Origin: Vibrio neptunius
GTDB lineage: Bacteria; Pseudomonadota; Gammaproteobacteria; Enterobacterales; Vibrionaceae
DNA: 64,000 nucleotides
Assembly: GCA_019339365.1 (NCBI GenBank)
Contig: CP079860.1
Span: forward strand, 310,001 to 374,000
Reading direction: 5' to 3'
Under the pieces are notes generated by a model. That model was not told the origin of the DNA. It searched no databases and was given only the letters and a program-made list of their open reading frames with translations. Positions 1 to 10,152 of this stretch are shown piece by piece. The position numbers and the translations under genes were made by a program. The stretch's first letter is position 1. Every line of letters begins with the position of its first letter.

Positions 1-376
1 AAGCGATGTGGCTTACCACATCACCACGGCTTGCACCACGGTCTAAAGTCAGTACAGGAATATCAGAGCGGTTTGCCATGCGGATTGCATTTGAAACTGC
101 ATCAGAATCGGTTGGGTTGATCAGAATCGCTTTTACACCTCGAACTGTCAGGTCTTCGACGTTAGACAGCTCTTTACTTGGGTCATTTTGTGAGTCCAGA
201 ACAATCAGGTCATAGCCCAGCTCTTTGGCTTTTGCTTGTGCGCCATCTTTCATCGTAACGAAGAATGGGTTGTTCAGCGTCGACAGTACGATAGCGACCG
301 TGTCTTGCGCCTGTGCTGAAATAGAAACGGTGGATGAAAGCAGTGCAGCGGAGATAAGAGTTGCGAGTTTTTTCAT
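1..376 (-). CDS. rbsB: Ribose ABC transporter periplasmic binding protein (partial)
   Basis: The N-terminal ~125 residues of the ribose-binding protein; the rest lies beyond the left window edge. The start is ATG at 374-376, giving a Sec signal peptide ([15 protein letters not shown]..., cleaved near SAQA|QDT). The mature start [15 protein letters not shown] is typical of RbsB, and further on are [12 protein letters not shown] and [11 protein letters not shown]. It would bind ribose in the periplasm and deliver it to RbsAC. It is the last gene of the visible rbsD-A-C-B order, 57 bp after rbsC. The family assignment is secure. Confidence 0.93.
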   Translation of the reverse strand, partial: MKKLATLISAALLSSTVSISAQAQDTVAIVLSTLNNPFFVTMKDGAQAKAKELGYDLIVLDSQNDPSKELSNVEDLTVRGVKAILINPTDSDAVSNAIRMANRSDIPVLTLDRGASRGDVVSHIA

Positions 377-433
377 TGTGTTTAGTCCTTGTGTAGGGTG
401 GCTCGGAGTACTTACCTCTAAGCCTTTTTTGAA

Positions 434-1417
434 TTACTTGTTCTTGTTGTCGACCAATACCGCTAGCAGAATAACCACGGCTTTAGCGATCATCTGGTAA
501 TAAGATGACACGTCGAGCAAGTTAAGAGCGTTGTTTAGGAAGCCGATGATGAGCGCACCAATTAATGTGCCCATAATTCGACCCTTACCGCCCATCAGAC
601 TGGTACCACCGAGTACAACGGCTGCAATGGCATCCAGTTCATAGCCCATACCAGCGGTTGGCTGAGCAGAAGAAAGACGAGATGTGATAATGATGCCCGC
701 TAGTGCAGACAGCAGACCACATATAGCGTAAACACCAATCTTAACGCGATCGACGTTGATGCCAGATAGGCGTGTCGCAGATTCATTGCCGCCTAATGCA
801 TACACATAGCGACCAAAGCGTGTGTGATTAAGCAAATACCAAGCCGCAGCGAACACGATAACCATCAACCAGACTGGAACAGGAATACCCAAAGCGTAAC
901 CTGTACCAAACCATGCGAAAGCATCAGCGGTATCGGTAAAGCCTGTCGAAATTGGACGACCATCGGTGTACACCATAGTAACACCACGTAACAAGGTCAT
1001 GGTGACCAGTGTTGCGATAAATGCTTGCACCTTACCTTTGGCGATAATGATGCCGCTGATAGCACCCAGTGCTGCCCCAGCAAATAAAGCCGTTGGAACC
1101 GCGACCAAAACTGGCACTTCCAAAGCGATCAAGCTTGCCGCAAACGCACCACATAAAGCCAGAACGGAGCCAACGCTCAGATCAATACCTGCGGTTAGGA
1201 TAACCAAGGTCATACCTACTGCAATAATTGCGTTTATCGACGTTTGACGCAGAATGTTAAGAATGTTGTCGACCGTAAAAAAGTTGGGGTTAAGGAACGA
1301 TACAACAACAATCAGGAAGATAAGTGCAATGAGCGACTTTTGTTCAATCAGCCACTCTTTGCTGAACAGTTTTTTGCTGCCCGCTTGATTTGGTTTGCTC
1401 ATGGTATTCGTACTCAT
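434..1417 (-). CDS. rbsC: Ribose ABC transporter permease
   Basis: Inner-membrane permease of the ribose importer, ~327 residues (E. coli RbsC is 321), with many hydrophobic segments. The BPD_transp_2 signature [19 protein letters not shown] is clear, as is the loop [17 protein letters not shown]. The reading frame extends upstream to 1453, but the ATG at 1417 forms an ATGA overlap with the rbsA stop, so translational coupling makes 1417 the likely start. It works with RbsA (ATPase) and RbsB. Confidence 0.95.
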   Translation of the reverse strand: MSTNTMSKPNQAGSKKLFSKEWLIEQKSLIALIFLIVVVSFLNPNFFTVDNILNILRQTSINAIIAVGMTLVILTAGIDLSVGSVLALCGAFAASLIALEVPVLVAVPTALFAGAALGAISGIIIAKGKVQAFIATLVTMTLLRGVTMVYTDGRPISTGFTDTADAFAWFGTGYALGIPVPVWLMVIVFAAAWYLLNHTRFGRYVYALGGNESATRLSGINVDRVKIGVYAICGLLSALAGIIITSRLSSAQPTAGMGYELDAIAAVVLGGTSLMGGKGRIMGTLIGALIIGFLNNALNLLDVSSYYQMIAKAVVILLAVLVDNKNK

Positions 1418-2919
1418 GCTGCTTCCTCGTTTATTTCTTTGCCTACTGCACACGCCAACAACTTCTCCTGATCGGCGTCTTTGGCATCAAACTCACCACT
1501 AATGCGGCCTTCATGCATCACAATAATGCGGTCGCTCATTCCCAATACTTCCGGCATTTCTGAAGAGACCAGAATGATACTCATGCCTTCGGCCTTGAAT
1601 TTATTGATGAGCTGGTAAATTTCTTTCTTTGCACCGACATCGACACCACGAGTGGGCTCGTCAAGGATCAGTACTTTAGGTTTAGTCATCAGACCTTTCG
1701 CTATCGCCACCTTCTGCTGGTTACCACCAGATAGATTGCCAATGATCTGATCGCGAGTTGGCGTCTTAATGTTAAAGAGTTTAATAAAGTCTTCGACGGC
1801 AACCACTTCATCGCCATGCTGAATTCGACCACCTTTGGTTAACTTATCCAGAGCGCAAAGCGACATGTTCTCTTTGACTGACAAACCCAAGACTAAGCCA
1901 TCGCCCTTACGATCTTCAGAAATATAAGCAATACCGTTTGCAAGGCCATCTTGTGGACTCACAGGGTTGATGGTTTTGTTATTCAGATTGATTACGCCAC
2001 GCTCACTAGGTAGAGCGCCATAGATAACTTTCATCAATTCAGTTCGACCAGCGCCCATCAAACCCGAGACACCGAGTATTTCACCGCGCTGGAGTTTAAA
2101 ACTGATATCGTGAACCCCAGAGCCCGTCAATCCAATCACTTCAAGGCAAATGTCGCCATGTTGAACGTCAATGCGTGGGTATTGCTCTTCTAGCTTACGA
2201 CCAACCATCATCTCGATCAGTCCATCTTCGTCGGTAGACGCTACAGAGCACTCGCCAATGAACTTTCCGTCACGGAGCACTGTGATGTCATCGCAGATTT
2301 CAAAAATCTCTTTCAGACGGTGAGAGATATAAACAATGCCGCAGCCTTGCTCACGTAATTCTCGAATCACGGCAAACAAAGACTCGGTTTCGGTATCCGT
2401 CAGTGCATCGGTCGGCTCATCCATAATGATGACTTTCGACTCAAACGACAGAGCTTTAGCAATCTCAACCATCTGCTGTTCACCGAGGCTAAGCTCGCCT
2501 AACAGTTGTTTAGCACTGTGCTTTACGTTCAGTCTTGCTAACAATTTGTCCGCTTCAGCATACATTTTGTCCCACTGAATTCGACCCATTGCGCTTGTAA
2601 ACTCTCGGCCAAGGAAGATATTCTCTGCAATCGTGAGTTCCGGGATCAGGTTTAGCTCTTGGTGAATAATGCTGATTCCCGCTTGCTGCGAATCACGCGG
2701 GCCTTTAAACACTGCTGGTTGGCCTTGGTAATGAATGCTACCTGAATCTTTGCTGTAAATTCCCGTCAACACTTTCATCAAGGTTGACTTGCCCGCACCG
2801 TTTTCCCCCATCAAAGCCATCACTTTACCGGGATAAACGTTCAAACTCGCTTTATCCAAGGCTTTGACGCCGGGAAAAGCTTTCTCAATCTCACTCAGTT
2901 GTAGAATAGCTTGAGTCAT
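1414..2919 (-). CDS. rbsA: Ribose ABC transporter ATP-binding protein
   Basis: Duplicated ABC ATPase of 501 residues, the normal length for RbsA. The first Walker A is GENGAGKST (~residues 39-47), with signature [15 protein letters not shown] and Walker [12 protein letters not shown]. In the second half the Walker A is replaced by GLMGAGRTE, as usual in the sugar/CUT2 class, while [15 protein letters not shown] and [13 protein letters not shown] are present. It energises ribose uptake. It sits 24 bp after rbsD and overlaps rbsC by four bases. Confidence 0.97.
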   Translation of the reverse strand: MTQAILQLSEIEKAFPGVKALDKASLNVYPGKVMALMGENGAGKSTLMKVLTGIYSKDSGSIHYQGQPAVFKGPRDSQQAGISIIHQELNLIPELTIAENIFLGREFTSAMGRIQWDKMYAEADKLLARLNVKHSAKQLLGELSLGEQQMVEIAKALSFESKVIIMDEPTDALTDTETESLFAVIRELREQGCGIVYISHRLKEIFEICDDITVLRDGKFIGECSVASTDEDGLIEMMVGRKLEEQYPRIDVQHGDICLEVIGLTGSGVHDISFKLQRGEILGVSGLMGAGRTELMKVIYGALPSERGVINLNNKTINPVSPQDGLANGIAYISEDRKGDGLVLGLSVKENMSLCALDKLTKGGRIQHGDEVVAVEDFIKLFNIKTPTRDQIIGNLSGGNQQKVAIAKGLMTKPKVLILDEPTRGVDVGAKKEIYQLINKFKAEGMSIILVSSEMPEVLGMSDRIIVMHEGRISGEFDAKDADQEKLLACAVGKEINEEAA

Positions 2920-2943
2920 AATGGGTCCTCAGTCTCAAACGGC

Positions 2944-3363
2944 TTAAAACACAACACCAGCTTGGAAAATCACATTGGCGTAAGGCGTACATTCACCCGT
3001 TCTCACGACGGCACGACTTTGGTGCGTGCGCGTTTTGAATTCTTCATGTGATACATAAACCACTGAAATAGTTTTTCCTGTCTGCGCTTGTTCAGCACGC
3101 AGCTCAGCAATCAAAGTTTCATGATGCGCTGGACTGACGGAGGCAAACTCTTCAGCAATGATCACTCCTTCTATTTGCGACTCCGAAAGAATCACTCGCA
3201 CTGTTTCCAGAAAGCCCGGCACGCCATGAGTCAACGCGAGATCTATACGCTGTACTTGCTCGGGGATCGGTAAACCTGCATCACATATCGTGATTTCATC
3301 AGTATGGCCTAGTGTCGCCACGAGGTAAGAAAGTTCAGAGTTTATCAGGGTACTTTTTTTCAT
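2944..3363 (-). CDS. rbsD: D-ribose pyranase
   Basis: 139 residues, the family length. RbsD interconverts the pyran and furan forms of ribose so the sugar can enter RbsK or the transporter pathway. The N-terminus MKKSTLINSELSYLVATLGH with the conserved His (GHTDEITICDAGLPIP) is diagnostic, and the C-terminus TGECTPYANVIFQAGVVF fits. It is the first gene of the operon, about 80 bp downstream of a strong LacI-family palindrome. Confidence 0.96.
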   Translation of the reverse strand: MKKSTLINSELSYLVATLGHTDEITICDAGLPIPEQVQRIDLALTHGVPGFLETVRVILSESQIEGVIIAEEFASVSPAHHETLIAELRAEQAQTGKTISVVYVSHEEFKTRTHQSRAVVRTGECTPYANVIFQAGVVF

Positions 3364-3439
3364 TTCATCGACCTATCGATTACACGTTCAAACTGCCTTG
3401 AGTTTCTATTTCACACCGGTCTTGCTATTAACAAAAAAC

Positions 3440-3459
3440 TCATCGAAACGTTTCGATGA
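3440..3459. promoter_or_regulatory. RbsR/LacI-family operator upstream of rbsD
   Basis: A perfect 20-bp palindrome (TCATCGAAAC / GTTTCGATGA) with the central CG step and AAACGTTT core typical of LacI/GalR-family operators. It lies ~77 bp upstream of the rbsD start, between the rbs operon and the divergent lipoprotein gene. RbsR is the expected ligand-responsive repressor; that gene is not in the window. The palindrome is seen; the regulator is inferred. Confidence 0.75.
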
Positions 3460-3670
3460 AATCATAATCGCTGACTTCAGTTTTGCGAGTCACTCATCTT
3501 TAGAGTGTGAAACGGATCCTTAATTGATGGTTTTGACAGCGCCAAAAAGTGACATCATTCACCAAATTTGATGGATTTATTCACGTATCAGGCCCTTGAT
3601 TCAGCCGTAAATTACACACTTGCGACACAAATTTGGGTATAGTGGCGCAAACAAAACATTGAGAGAAACG

Positions 3671-3934
3671 ATGAAAAAAATAGTTTTCGTTCTTGCCACA
3701 GCGATAGCACTGAGCGCGTGCCAAGAAGACATCGGCACACAGGAATGGTGTGACAATATGCAAGATAAACCGAAGAGCGAATGGAATGCTCAGGGAGCGC
3801 TCGACTTTGCCAAGCACTGTGTCTTTCAAAATACGGTCGGTAGCGAAGCTTGGTGCCAGGACTTAGCTGATAAACCGAAAGGCGACTGGACAGCCAACGA
3901 AGCTACCAGCTACGCCAAACATTGCATTCTTTAA
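3671..3934 (+). CDS. Small lipoprotein with two DUF3012 repeats
   Basis: 87 residues. The ATG at 3671 follows GAGAGAAACG and gives a lipoprotein signal (MKKIVFVLATAIALSAC, lipobox LSAC). The mature part is two tandem copies of a ~28-residue module: EWCDNMQDKPKSEWNAQGA... then AWCQDLADKPKGDWTANEA..., each with a W-C near the start and KHC near the end, suggesting one disulfide per repeat. This matches the DUF3012 family of Vibrio and relatives. Function unknown. The open frame upstream to 3620 lacks a ribosome site. Confidence 0.85.
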   Translation: MKKIVFVLATAIALSACQEDIGTQEWCDNMQDKPKSEWNAQGALDFAKHCVFQNTVGSEAWCQDLADKPKGDWTANEATSYAKHCIL

Positions 3935-4111
3935 TCTCTAAGTACAACGCCACTCTTCACCTAATGGTATGATTGCCGTCATTATTTGGTTAGATTCACT
4001 GCAAAGAAAGCAATTAACCTTCAGCTTCTGATATATTGCTCTTATTACTATGCACCTCAACACAACCAAGCCTTGCGATAAAAGGGCTGCTCAACTGGCT
4101 AGAAGGTAAAA

Positions 4112-4573
4112 ATGAACGATAAATTAACCGAGTACGCGGGCTTTTGGATCCGTTTTGCGGCGTCACTGATCGATACGGTACTGCTCTTTCTGCTCATTAC
4201 GCCATTAATGCACTGGATTTATGGTGAAGTCTATTGGAACTCGGATGATTTTCTATTGGGCGGGTGGGATCTGCTCCTTAACTGGGTCTGTCCTCTAATC
4301 GCTACAGTTGCATTCTGGGTTTATCGTTCAGCAACCCCCGGAAAAATGGCTCTGAAACTCGAAGTCCTCGACGCAGATAGCGGTCATCGACTGACATTTT
4401 CAAAGTCCGTTCTTCGTTATTTCGCTTATTACGTCAGCGCCATCCCACTATGCCTTGGTTTCATTTGGATCGCTTTTAGTAGCAAAAAACAAGGCTGGCA
4501 TGACTTAATTGCCAATACTGTGGTAGTTCGTAGAGTCGTTGAACACACCAAACAGGCAGAGTTTTTAGGCTAA
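4112..4573 (+). CDS. RDD family membrane protein
   Basis: 153-residue inner-membrane protein of the RDD family. YAGFWIRFAASLIDTVLLFLL near the start contains the R and D that name the family; a second hydrophobic stretch precedes RSATPGKMALKLEVLDADSGH, the conserved second signature, and GWHDLIANTVVVRR ends the domain. Three to four membrane segments. Some RDD proteins have been linked to sodium/proton exchange or compatible-solute transport, but the role here cannot be set. Monocistronic, followed by a clear terminator. Confidence 0.88.
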   Translation: MNDKLTEYAGFWIRFAASLIDTVLLFLLITPLMHWIYGEVYWNSDDFLLGGWDLLLNWVCPLIATVAFWVYRSATPGKMALKLEVLDADSGHRLTFSKSVLRYFAYYVSAIPLCLGFIWIAFSSKKQGWHDLIANTVVVRRVVEHTKQAEFLG

Positions 4574-4579
4574 CTTGAC

Positions 4580-4602
4580 GAGGGGCACTTTGCCCCTCTT
4601 TT
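4580..4602. terminator. Terminator between RDD gene and ugd
   Basis: An 8-bp perfect stem GAGGGGCA / TGCCCCTC with a 3-nt loop, followed by TTTT on the plus strand. It lies 6 bp after the RDD stop and 6-10 bp before the end of the convergent ugd, so it may serve both genes. Confidence 0.8.
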
Positions 4603-4607
4603 ACGAA

Positions 4608-5957
4608 TTAGGTTTGGCGGCCAATAGAGTAGTACTGAATACCTTTGCTAGAAAGGCGTTCAGGCTCATACAGGTTCCGCCCATCAAAGATTACAGCCTG
4701 ATTCAAGGCCTGTTTAATAAAATCAAAATCTGGCGCCTTGAAATTCTGCCATTCGGTGCAAATGATAAGCCCATCGGCCCCCCTCAATGTGGCCTCTTTC
4801 GTCCCCATCAAACACAAATCTGCACGTGGGCCATAGATTCGCTGTGCCTCTTCCATTGCTTTAGGGTCGAAAGCCTGAACCTTCGCCCCCGCTTGCCATA
4901 GGGCCTCTATCAATACACGACTGGGCGCTTCACGCATATCATCGGTACGCGGTTTAAACGCCAAGCCCCACAATGCCAACGTCTTGTTTCGCAACTGTTC
5001 TCTGCCCCCAAAATGGGTTTGCACTAAGTCATACAGTTTGTGCTTTTGATAGAAGTTGACGTTCTCGACCGCTTTCAATATTTCACTGCTGTAACCACAG
5101 CGTTCGGCGGTCTTAATCAAGGCCTGTATATCTTTAGGAAAGCATGAACCGCCATAGCCACAACCGGGGTAGATAAAGTGATAACCTATGCGCTCATCAC
5201 TACCTATGCCCTTACGGACATCCTCAATATTAGCGCCAACGTGCTCAGCAATATTGGCCATTTCGTTCATGAAACTGATTTTGGTCGCCAACATACTATT
5301 TGCTGCGTATTTCGTTAGTTCCGCCGATTCAACATCCATATAAATCAGTTTTTCATGATTTCGATTGAAAGGAGCATAGAGCTCGCGTATCACATCTTTA
5401 AGCTGCTGGTAGCGCCGATGATTTTTATCCAGACCAATAACAATTCTATCCGGACGCATACAATCCACCACCGCACTACCTTCTTTGAGAAACTCTGGAT
5501 TAGACAGCACAGCAATATCAAGCGCTGGCTGTCCACGTTGAGCTAGCTGTCGTTGGATTTCACCTTCGACGGCTCGCGCTGTCCCAACAGGCACTGTGGA
5601 TTTATTAACCACAATCATATCTTTGTTAATGTATTTACCTATCTCTGACGCGACCGCGAGAACATGACGAAGATCCGCAGAGCCATCTTCGTCTTGAGGT
5701 GTACCAACTGCAATGAAAATTAATTCGACTTGATTGAGGGCCTCTTCAGCTTGTGTCATGAAAGCGAGCCGGCCTGCCAACACGTTTTCTTCCACCAGCT
5801 TTTCAAGCCCTGGTTCGTAGATGGGCACAATGCCTTTTTTCAGCTTTGCTACTCGCTCAGCATCAACATCAATGCAGCAAACGTTATGTCCTGCATCACT
5901 CAACACCGCTGCCTGGACAAGCCCGACATAACCACTACCAAAAATTGCTACATTCAT
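4608..5957 (-). CDS. ugd: UDP-glucose 6-dehydrogenase
   Basis: 449 residues. It oxidises UDP-glucose to UDP-glucuronate with two NAD+, feeding capsule, exopolysaccharide or lipid A modification. Visible: Rossmann motif MNVAIFGSGYVGLVQAAVLS; the aspartate binding NAD ribose in CCIDVD; NPEFLKEGSAV; the active-site cysteine in GCGYGGSCFPKDI; and LALWGLAFKPRTDDMREAPS starting the C-terminal domain. A GTG one codon upstream (5960) is an alternative start. No polysaccharide cluster flanks it, so it is stand-alone here. Confidence 0.95.
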   Translation of the reverse strand: MNVAIFGSGYVGLVQAAVLSDAGHNVCCIDVDAERVAKLKKGIVPIYEPGLEKLVEENVLAGRLAFMTQAEEALNQVELIFIAVGTPQDEDGSADLRHVLAVASEIGKYINKDMIVVNKSTVPVGTARAVEGEIQRQLAQRGQPALDIAVLSNPEFLKEGSAVVDCMRPDRIVIGLDKNHRRYQQLKDVIRELYAPFNRNHEKLIYMDVESAELTKYAANSMLATKISFMNEMANIAEHVGANIEDVRKGIGSDERIGYHFIYPGCGYGGSCFPKDIQALIKTAERCGYSSEILKAVENVNFYQKHKLYDLVQTHFGGREQLRNKTLALWGLAFKPRTDDMREAPSRVLIEALWQAGAKVQAFDPKAMEEAQRIYGPRADLCLMGTKEATLRGADGLIICTEWQNFKAPDFDFIKQALNQAVIFDGRNLYEPERLSSKGIQYYSIGRQT

Positions 5958-6154
5958 CACCGCACCAGCATGTTAACTCACTGCTCCCCAGTTTCTTGGC
6001 AAAAAGTGACAAGACGCTTAAGGTTTTGCGGCAATATTTTTACACGTTATTTTGTCGCACTGGCGCTCAGTAAATACCTCGTTAAGCGTCAGCGAAAGAC
6101 TCCAATGAGAGGACAAAACGAGTACCTTTGTTAATTTCACTCTGCATGTCGATC

Positions 6155-7588
6155 TCACCAGCAAGCTTTTTGCGTGCAGATGTTGTAAACCATATGTAAG
6201 CCTAGACCGGTACCCCCTTTGGCGCGTAACGTCGTAAAGAAAGGTTGAAAAATTTTTTTCTGATTCTCTGGCGGTATGCCTACTCCATTGTCTTCAACAA
6301 TAATATCAATGCGTCCACTCGCCTCTTTGACTTTCACTACAATCACTCGTTGCGAGTGGTGGTCATCTGTGGTAAATCCATGAAGCGCGCTGTTATTGAG
6401 TAATTCTTCTATCACACATTGCAGCGAGATCGGCGGCAAAAAGACATCAAGAGACGCTTCGCACTGTATTTCCACATTGATCGATTTCTGCGTCAGCGTC
6501 TCATTCACATGCAACACTGCCTCATCCAGCATTTGCCTTAGAGCCACCCTTTTAGGTTCTTCTGATGCCATCTTCTGGTTAATTTGCTTCAATTTACTGA
6601 CTATCGCGACAGAGCGTTCGATATTGTTTACCACCATTTCGACACACTCATTTGCGACCGTCAAAAATCGATTTAAATCCTCAGTGGTAATAGTCCGTTC
6701 AGAAAATTTCTTTGCGACCTCATCCAGTTTGTCGCTAAGGACAGACAAACTGGTCACTGTGATTCCGAGTGGAGTATTAAGCTCATGAGCGACACCGACG
6801 ACCATCCCAGTCAGGGCCGACATTTTCTCGGCCTCCATCAATTGGTCTTGTGTACGCTTGAACTTCTCAATCAGGGCTTGAATAGAGTGCTCACTAGTTT
6901 CAATCTGTTTTGCCTGATTTTGGATTTCATCCTCAACTTCGTCGATCAAGGAACGTAAACTGACAATCATCGAATGAAGTGAGTTAGCCATGATGTCTTT
7001 GTCACTACTTGGCTTAATGTCGACGTCAACAAGATTACCTTTTGCGACGTTATGCAGAACGTCAATGTTGGATTCGAGCCTGTCCATTAAGTGATTGAAA
7101 GAAATCGCTACGTCTCCAGCTTCTGTACCCAGTTCAACAGGTACGCGTTTAGAATAATCTCCATTCCTGCTGATATTTTCAATCACTCTAAGCGTCTCCA
7201 ACCAACTCATCTGAACGCCATGCTCTGTAATGTTCAGTCCAAGTTTTTCATCATCAGGGGAGACACGCTCAAGGTGAAAATACCTCAGCACTTGGAAACA
7301 CATGTAAGAACTTGTACCAGACCAAAGTAAAATCGCCAATATACCTATAAGTTGCACGCCGACATCCCACACTAAGTCGCCATTCGAGGTCAAACTGAGT
7401 GTATATCCGCTATAGACACCTCCCAAAATGCCACAGAAGAGATGAACTGGAATCGCACCAACTGGGTCATCAATACGCATGGCAATCAGTGCTTTCTCAC
7501 CGTAGTAAACGGTAAATGATGCCAATACCCCAAGTAACACAACTTCAAATGTACTGAATAGGTCTGCACCTGCCGTTACGATGACCAA
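6155..7588 (-). CDS. Amt/sensor histidine kinase fusion, C-terminal part (frameshifted)
   Basis: Second part of one gene that spans about 6082-8361. It starts inside the Amt channel domain (TAGADLF; second twin-His region AIPVHLFCGILGG), then has a HAMP-like linker, a coiled coil, a HisKA H-box AHELNTPLG and the HATPase boxes NNSALHGF, DNGVGIPPE and GTGLGLHMV. The frame ends early at 6155 as CTQKACW; removing one base from the T5 at 6167-6171 restores CTQKLAGEIDMQSEIN... to a natural stop at 6082. A one-base gap in the C5 at 7589-7593 separates it from the first part. Likely role: ammonium-responsive histidine kinase. Confidence 0.85.
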   Translation of the reverse strand: MVIVTAGADLFSTFEVVLLGVLASFTVYYGEKALIAMRIDDPVGAIPVHLFCGILGGVYSGYTLSLTSNGDLVWDVGVQLIGILAILLWSGTSSYMCFQVLRYFHLERVSPDDEKLGLNITEHGVQMSWLETLRVIENISRNGDYSKRVPVELGTEAGDVAISFNHLMDRLESNIDVLHNVAKGNLVDVDIKPSSDKDIMANSLHSMIVSLRSLIDEVEDEIQNQAKQIETSEHSIQALIEKFKRTQDQLMEAEKMSALTGMVVGVAHELNTPLGITVTSLSVLSDKLDEVAKKFSERTITTEDLNRFLTVANECVEMVVNNIERSVAIVSKLKQINQKMASEEPKRVALRQMLDEAVLHVNETLTQKSINVEIQCEASLDVFLPPISLQCVIEELLNNSALHGFTTDDHHSQRVIVVKVKEASGRIDIIVEDNGVGIPPENQKKIFQPFFTTLRAKGGTGLGLHMVYNICTQKACW

Positions 7589-8361
7589 CCCCCTAATACG
7601 CTATTGAGTGTGACAAAAACTGGAACATGTCGAGAGCGATGAACAAGAATAAGCGTCACGAAACCCGCTACAGTGGCACACAGAAGGGTGTTAAACAGCA
7701 CAACCGGAACACGTGTATCGAACTGATAGAAGCTTCCGCCATTGAAGCCCATCCAGGCAAATACCATGAGGAATACGCCTAAAGTGACCAAGGTGTGGTT
7801 ATAGGAAGGGATCTCGTTCACTTCTTGTTTCGCCATGAAGCGCTCTTTACGTGGGCCGATAACCATGGTGGCCACCAAGCCACACATGCCTCCAACGACA
7901 TGTACTGTCACCCCTCCAGCAAAATCATAAAAGCCTAACGTATGTAACCAAGAGTTGGGATTCCAAGTCCAGTAAGAGGCCACCGGGTAAATCAGAATGC
8001 CAATAAAAGCAGAACTGTACACATACCCACGAAAACTCATCCTTTCTGCAACACAGCCTGACACTATAGTAGCCGCCGTCGCGACAAACATAAGATTAAA
8101 CATAACAACAGGCAGGTGCTCACTTCTGATTGGCAGGGTATCAAATGACAGCAGTGAACTTCCCTGAGCAAGATGGAAGCCCACCAGCACATACACGACC
8201 GACACAACAAGGAAGTCAGCCATATTCTTCATGGCAACGTTGACGGAATTCTTTGCGCGAACGCTGCCTGTTTCAACTAAAGTAAAACCAGCTTGCATAA
8301 AGAAAGCAATACACGTGCAAACCAACAACCATAGAAGAGACACAGTATCTGTCCCAGCCAT
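7576..8361 (-). CDS. Amt/sensor histidine kinase fusion, N-terminal ammonium-transporter part (frameshifted)
   Basis: First ~260 residues of an AmtB/MEP-type channel: FMQAGFTLVETGSVRAKNSVNVAMKN is the Amt entry signature, and the first pore histidine is in GGVTVHVVGG. The frame ends NSVLGGWSS; adding one G to the G5 tract (C5 at 7589-7593 on plus) gives NSVLGGLVIVTAGADLF and joins the channel to the kinase in the next frame. No glnK is nearby, which fits a sensor rather than a plain transporter. No partner response regulator is adjacent. Confidence 0.85.
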   Translation of the reverse strand: MAGTDTVSLLWLLVCTCIAFFMQAGFTLVETGSVRAKNSVNVAMKNMADFLVVSVVYVLVGFHLAQGSSLLSFDTLPIRSEHLPVVMFNLMFVATAATIVSGCVAERMSFRGYVYSSAFIGILIYPVASYWTWNPNSWLHTLGFYDFAGGVTVHVVGGMCGLVATMVIGPRKERFMAKQEVNEIPSYNHTLVTLGVFLMVFAWMGFNGGSFYQFDTRVPVVLFNTLLCATVAGFVTLILVHRSRHVPVFVTLNSVLGGWSS

Positions 8362-8644
8362 ACTTACCTTTTGAGTTATAATTTGCTGATTATCTGTAAG
8401 CGTAGTCGATACCTTTTAACTGTGACACACAAGAAGAGTCATTGTTAAAACGCATATTTAAGCCGTAACAGCTCTTTACCAAAAATTGACCAATAAAGTG
8501 TGGCAGCCTGTTGAAGTTTTCACTAGAATTAGTCTGTTGTGGGCCTATCCCTATCCCACTATTCCTATTTCGAAGTTCCTATTATTGAGCACTTACCTTT
8601 GAAATAGGCTTTCTCGTAACTAAAAGCAATTTGTGTATTCATTT

Positions 8645-9193
8645 ATGGACCAAGATAAGTTTACTCATATCTATCGTTTGCCCACTGCGACTCAAATTCG
8701 CATAGCCAAATGGCAACAGACATTCAACGGTACGTCGGACTTGGTGATCCACCAGGCGATAGAAGTGCGGAATAAGCAATATCGTAAACCAAATTTCTTT
8801 CCAACAGGTTGGAGCGTGAATCTGTTCGACAAAGAAGATATTTCAATCACCAATCACGGTAAATACATCCAAACCGCGATGAGAACGATGGTAGATCGTA
8901 AAGTCTCTTACAAACGTATCTATCTTACACGTCTGCCGATTGAACAAGCTGAGCCTGCGCTAGAAAAATTCAAGCAGGAATGGATCTCAAAGCATAATCA
9001 TATCGCGCGTAAATATAACCAGATAAAGAAAAAAGAGTTTCTCCGTTACGCCCGTGAAGAGGAAGAGACCCTATACCCTTCGATTCCAAAAGGTGAGTTC
9101 GATAGAGCACTTTGGAACCGACTGGTCAAATCAGAACTTGGCCCAGAGAAAAAGTTTGATAACCCATACTTTGTTAAAAAAGCCAAAGTTTAG
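8645..9193 (+). CDS. Conserved hypothetical protein
   Basis: About 182 residues from ATG 8645 (an in-frame GTG at 8633 is possible; neither has a strong ribosome site). Soluble, very basic and rich in K, R and Y, no signal peptide or membrane segment. I do not recognise a family. The C-terminal half is a predicted charged helix (EKFKQEWISKHNHIARKYNQ...). It stands alone between the Amt-kinase gene and the convergent solute-binding protein gene. Coding is supported by length and composition only. Confidence 0.65.
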   Translation: MDQDKFTHIYRLPTATQIRIAKWQQTFNGTSDLVIHQAIEVRNKQYRKPNFFPTGWSVNLFDKEDISITNHGKYIQTAMRTMVDRKVSYKRIYLTRLPIEQAEPALEKFKQEWISKHNHIARKYNQIKKKEFLRYAREEEETLYPSIPKGEFDRALWNRLVKSELGPEKKFDNPYFVKKAKV

Positions 9194-9225
9194 ACGCCTA
9201 AATAAGTAGCTAGAGAGCTGCTTAT

Positions 9226-10011
9226 TTATCGTTCGTATTTATCCATAATTTCCTGATACAAGGACTTACCCGACTGACCTTGAGTACTCTTCAGCAAGTC
9301 AATACCCTTTTGAAGTTTAGCGGTCACTTCCGGTTTAACGTCCACGTTAAAGGCATAATAGACAAAACCTTCCCTCACCACATAAACCGCTTCAAACAAA
9401 TCCGTATCCAGTTCAGCTTGCTTTGACCACCATATCGCAGCACGGTGAGCATAAACCAAAAGATCGATACGTTTTTTCATAAGCTGTTCTGCAAGTGTCG
9501 TTACATAATTGGCTTCTTGCATTGAGTCTCTTGGCAAGCCCATCGCCAACAGGGTTTGCTCACCGATATCATCTCTAATCACCCCGATCCGGTATTTGGC
9601 CATATCCATCGGTTTCTCAATCGTAATGCCTGCATCTTTTCGTGCCATGACAACGATTTTTATATCAGCAATAGGGCCAACCCAGTTAAACAGAGTTTCT
9701 CTGTGCTCTGAGCGTGTGGTAGAAAAGAGCACTGAGCTATCTTGCGTTAAGACAGTTCGATATGAACGTGCCCAAGGTTGTAATGTCACCTGAGAAATAT
9801 CAATCTCTTCTCCAACCAACTTGCTTGCAGCAACGAGAATTTCCACCGCATAGCCCGAGATTTTATCGTCTTTCATGTAATTAGCAGGGGGATATGACTC
9901 CGTAAAGAACGACAGTTGACGCAGGTCGTCAGAGTTTCCCGCCGCAGACACCGATAAAAAAGAGAGCACCAATCCAATCAATGGTGACAGAAGAGCAGGT
10001 GTTCGCTTCAT
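9226..10011 (-). CDS. Periplasmic substrate-binding protein (SBP_bac_3 type)
   Basis: 261 residues with a signal peptide (MKRTPALLSPLIGLVLSFLSVSAAG). The mature part opens with LSFFTESYPPANYMKDDKISGYAVEIL, the usual first strand/helix of amino-acid-type family-3 binding proteins, followed by the WARSYRTVL and YRIGVIRDDIGEQTL segments. It has no permease or ATPase neighbours, as is common for the large orphan SBP_bac_3 group in Vibrio; ligand unknown. Confidence 0.85.
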   Translation of the reverse strand: MKRTPALLSPLIGLVLSFLSVSAAGNSDDLRQLSFFTESYPPANYMKDDKISGYAVEILVAASKLVGEEIDISQVTLQPWARSYRTVLTQDSSVLFSTTRSEHRETLFNWVGPIADIKIVVMARKDAGITIEKPMDMAKYRIGVIRDDIGEQTLLAMGLPRDSMQEANYVTTLAEQLMKKRIDLLVYAHRAAIWWSKQAELDTDLFEAVYVVREGFVYYAFNVDVKPEVTAKLQKGIDLLKSTQGQSGKSLYQEIMDKYER

Positions 10012-10152
10012 GACAAATTACCAGTTAGTGAGTTCTCTATAAACTTAGTCCACACAACGGGAGTTCTAAAGAAAAAATAGCGGATTAAAACCAAGCGCTT
10101 GTAATGCCACTCCGACAAACTGTATTCCCCCGAGAACCTGAGTACCGCGCTA

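Noticed and set aside
5355..6134. Plus-strand frames opposite ugd
   Set aside because: Antisense to a complete ugd; no supporting features.
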